Origin: an uncultured Pseudomonadota bacterium
GTDB lineage: Bacteria > Pseudomonadota > Gammaproteobacteria > Steroidobacterales > Steroidobacteraceae
DNA length: 64,000 bases
Assembly (NCBI GenBank): GCA_903879335.1
Contig: CAIRLC010000005.1
Location: 17,194 to 81,193, forward strand
Reading direction: 5' to 3'
Shown piece after piece: positions 63,143 to 64,000 of the stretch (the first letter of the stretch is position 1; each line of letters opens with the position of its first letter). Under the pieces are notes generated by a model. It saw only the letters and a list, made by a program, of their open reading frames with translations. It was not told where the DNA came from and did no database searches. The position numbers and the translations under genes are program-made.

Positions 63143-64000
63143 TCAATCAAATGGAATCAATCGCTTAAACGTCGGTTGATTCTTGCATACCAAACCGCTT
63201 ATCTAAATTTGTGCAGTGGGAATCGCCGTCGCGTGTTCGGTGTCGTCCTGGGGCAGCATCGTGTTCCGGTCTTCGTCCTTGGCCATCAGTCATGGATTGG
63301 GCATCCGGTCGATGCCGGGTTCGCATCGTCATGTTTGTGATCGATGTCGTGTTCACAAACACCGGCCGCAATTAACAAACATCCCCAGCCCCCCCCTGGG
63401 GTACCCCTACCGTACCGGCACCCCCGATTTCCAAACGGGTCCCTCTGGCGCGGCCTTGCTCTTGGATCTGCTCACGCAAATTGAATATTTCCCAATTCAG
63501 CGGCGTGGGAGATTGGCGAACGCGGGGCGGAATGGTCATTTCCACGGTGGATGATCAATGAAAAAAATAACCAGCGTTAATAACATCCCAAATACGCCCA
63601 ACTTACAGCCGACGCGGGTCGACTCGTCTGGATGGTTTAAGTACACCTGCCACAAACGCGCTTTTGAAAATGCAAGTGCTGTGGCTTCTGTTGCACCGTT
63701 TCTCGCTACGTGATCACCAAGATTAAGCGAACGAATTGGGGCTTGTCAGGCCGTAATTGCGTTCGCTCCTCTCGCGGTAGACTCGAATCTTGGTTCAATA
63801 CAATTTAATACGCTGGAAATCACCACTCCAGGAATGGGTTCATGAGCATCAGGCGGACGATCAGCGTGATCAGCGCAGTGGATCGATACGACCCAGCTAC
63901 CGTTGCAGCTGGGGAATGTTGGTCAAGATAGGTGAAGGCGGTCAGTCAGTGAAAGTGTAACCCAAACTTAATTTCGGCCGTACGCAATCCGTTTAAAAAA
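63143..64000. other. Gene-poor region after the tRNA pair
   Basis: 858 bases to the window end with no gene I can support. Base composition is lower in GC than the rest. CCCCAG and CTGGGG flank a C-run around 63383-63400, forming a small hairpin. A 112-codon open frame (63216-63554) has a random-looking product; a 51-codon frame at 63558-63713 begins plausibly. The sequence may hold the promoter of a gene beyond the window or the start of an element inserted at the tRNA. Confidence 0.5.
63558..63713 (+). CDS. Possible small open reading frame, 51 residues
   Basis: ATG followed by a Lys-rich start (MKKITSVNNIPNTPNLQPT) and ending in ASAVASVAPFLAT. A GGTGGA lies about nine bases before the ATG. 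No signal peptide, membrane helix or known family is recognised. It stands in a region otherwise without genes, so it may be a chance frame; reported only as a candidate. Confidence 0.15.
   Translation: MKKITSVNNIPNTPNLQPTRVDSSGWFKYTCHKRAFENASAVASVAPFLAT

Noticed and set aside
63216..63554. 112-codon open frame after tRNA-Asp
   Set aside because: Product lacks domain or periodicity, composition is unlike the neighbouring genes and no ribosome site is seen.

Overview
The window is a GC-rich chromosomal segment, most likely from a gammaproteobacterium. The evidence is the tRNA-Leu/tig/clpP/clpX block followed elsewhere by lon, a fimT-pilV-pilW-pilX-pilY1-pilE minor pilin operon, a GcvA-type LysR regulator, an H-NS-family protein and TonB-dependent receptors. 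TonB receptors, a flavin tryptophan halogenase and glycan genes side by side recall Xanthomonadales, Nevskiales or Steroidobacteraceae-like lineages, but the genus cannot be fixed from sequence reading alone.

Layout. 1-186: tail of an EamA/DMT transporter. 317-5312: complete urease operon ureDABCEFG. 5410-8836 (minus): translationally coupled operon of a TAP-like hydrolase, an ABC ATPase and an ABC-2 permease. 8876-12985 (minus): CocE-type hydrolase, then a LysR regulator coupled to a cation/proton antiporter. 13142-14346: two small genes of unknown function. 14363-21409 (minus): type IV pilus minor pilin/PilY1 operon. 21615-22166 (minus): DUF4337 membrane protein. 22367-25867: tRNA-Leu, tig, clpP, clpX. 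26067-29913: TIGR04076 protein, aldo/keto reductase, TonB receptor. 30088-34035 (minus): MFS exporter and MgtA-type P-ATPase. 34317-35141: SAM methyltransferase. 35151-53742: a large glycan-uptake locus. 54146-56518: dnaQ and pgi. 56966-58378: H-NS-like protein and, convergently, an FkbM methyltransferase, both with AT-rich upstream DNA. 58810-62844: lon and a WecA/MraY-type transferase. 62949-63142: tRNA-Val and tRNA-Asp. 63143-64000: no recognisable gene.

The most interesting part is 35151-53742. Seven genes on the plus strand (41519-53742) are almost all joined by stop/start overlaps: a GH144/PF10091-like lipoprotein, a CUT1 ABC importer (lipoprotein binding protein and two permeases, no ATPase), a 1034-residue exported protein of unrecognised family with a probable alpha/alpha-toroid, a GH94 phosphorylase resembling the phosphorylase-like domain of cyclic beta-1,2-glucan synthase, and a GH1 beta-glucosidase. 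Upstream lie an Oar-like TonB receptor and a tryptophan halogenase. The missing ATPase is probably the MalK-like gene transcribed divergently from the receptor across a LacI-type palindrome. I infer a complete beta-1,2-glucan (sophoro-oligosaccharide) path: outer-membrane uptake, periplasmic cutting, ABC import, cytoplasmic phosphorolysis to glucose-1-phosphate and hydrolysis to glucose; pgi lies just downstream. The 1034-residue protein and the halogenase are the undescribed parts.

Regulatory sites readable directly include a LysR T-N11-A palindrome, a private clpX promoter, a possible heat-shock promoter before lon, a tRNA operon promoter, and several intrinsic terminators, one of which ends 14 bases before the halogenase start codon.
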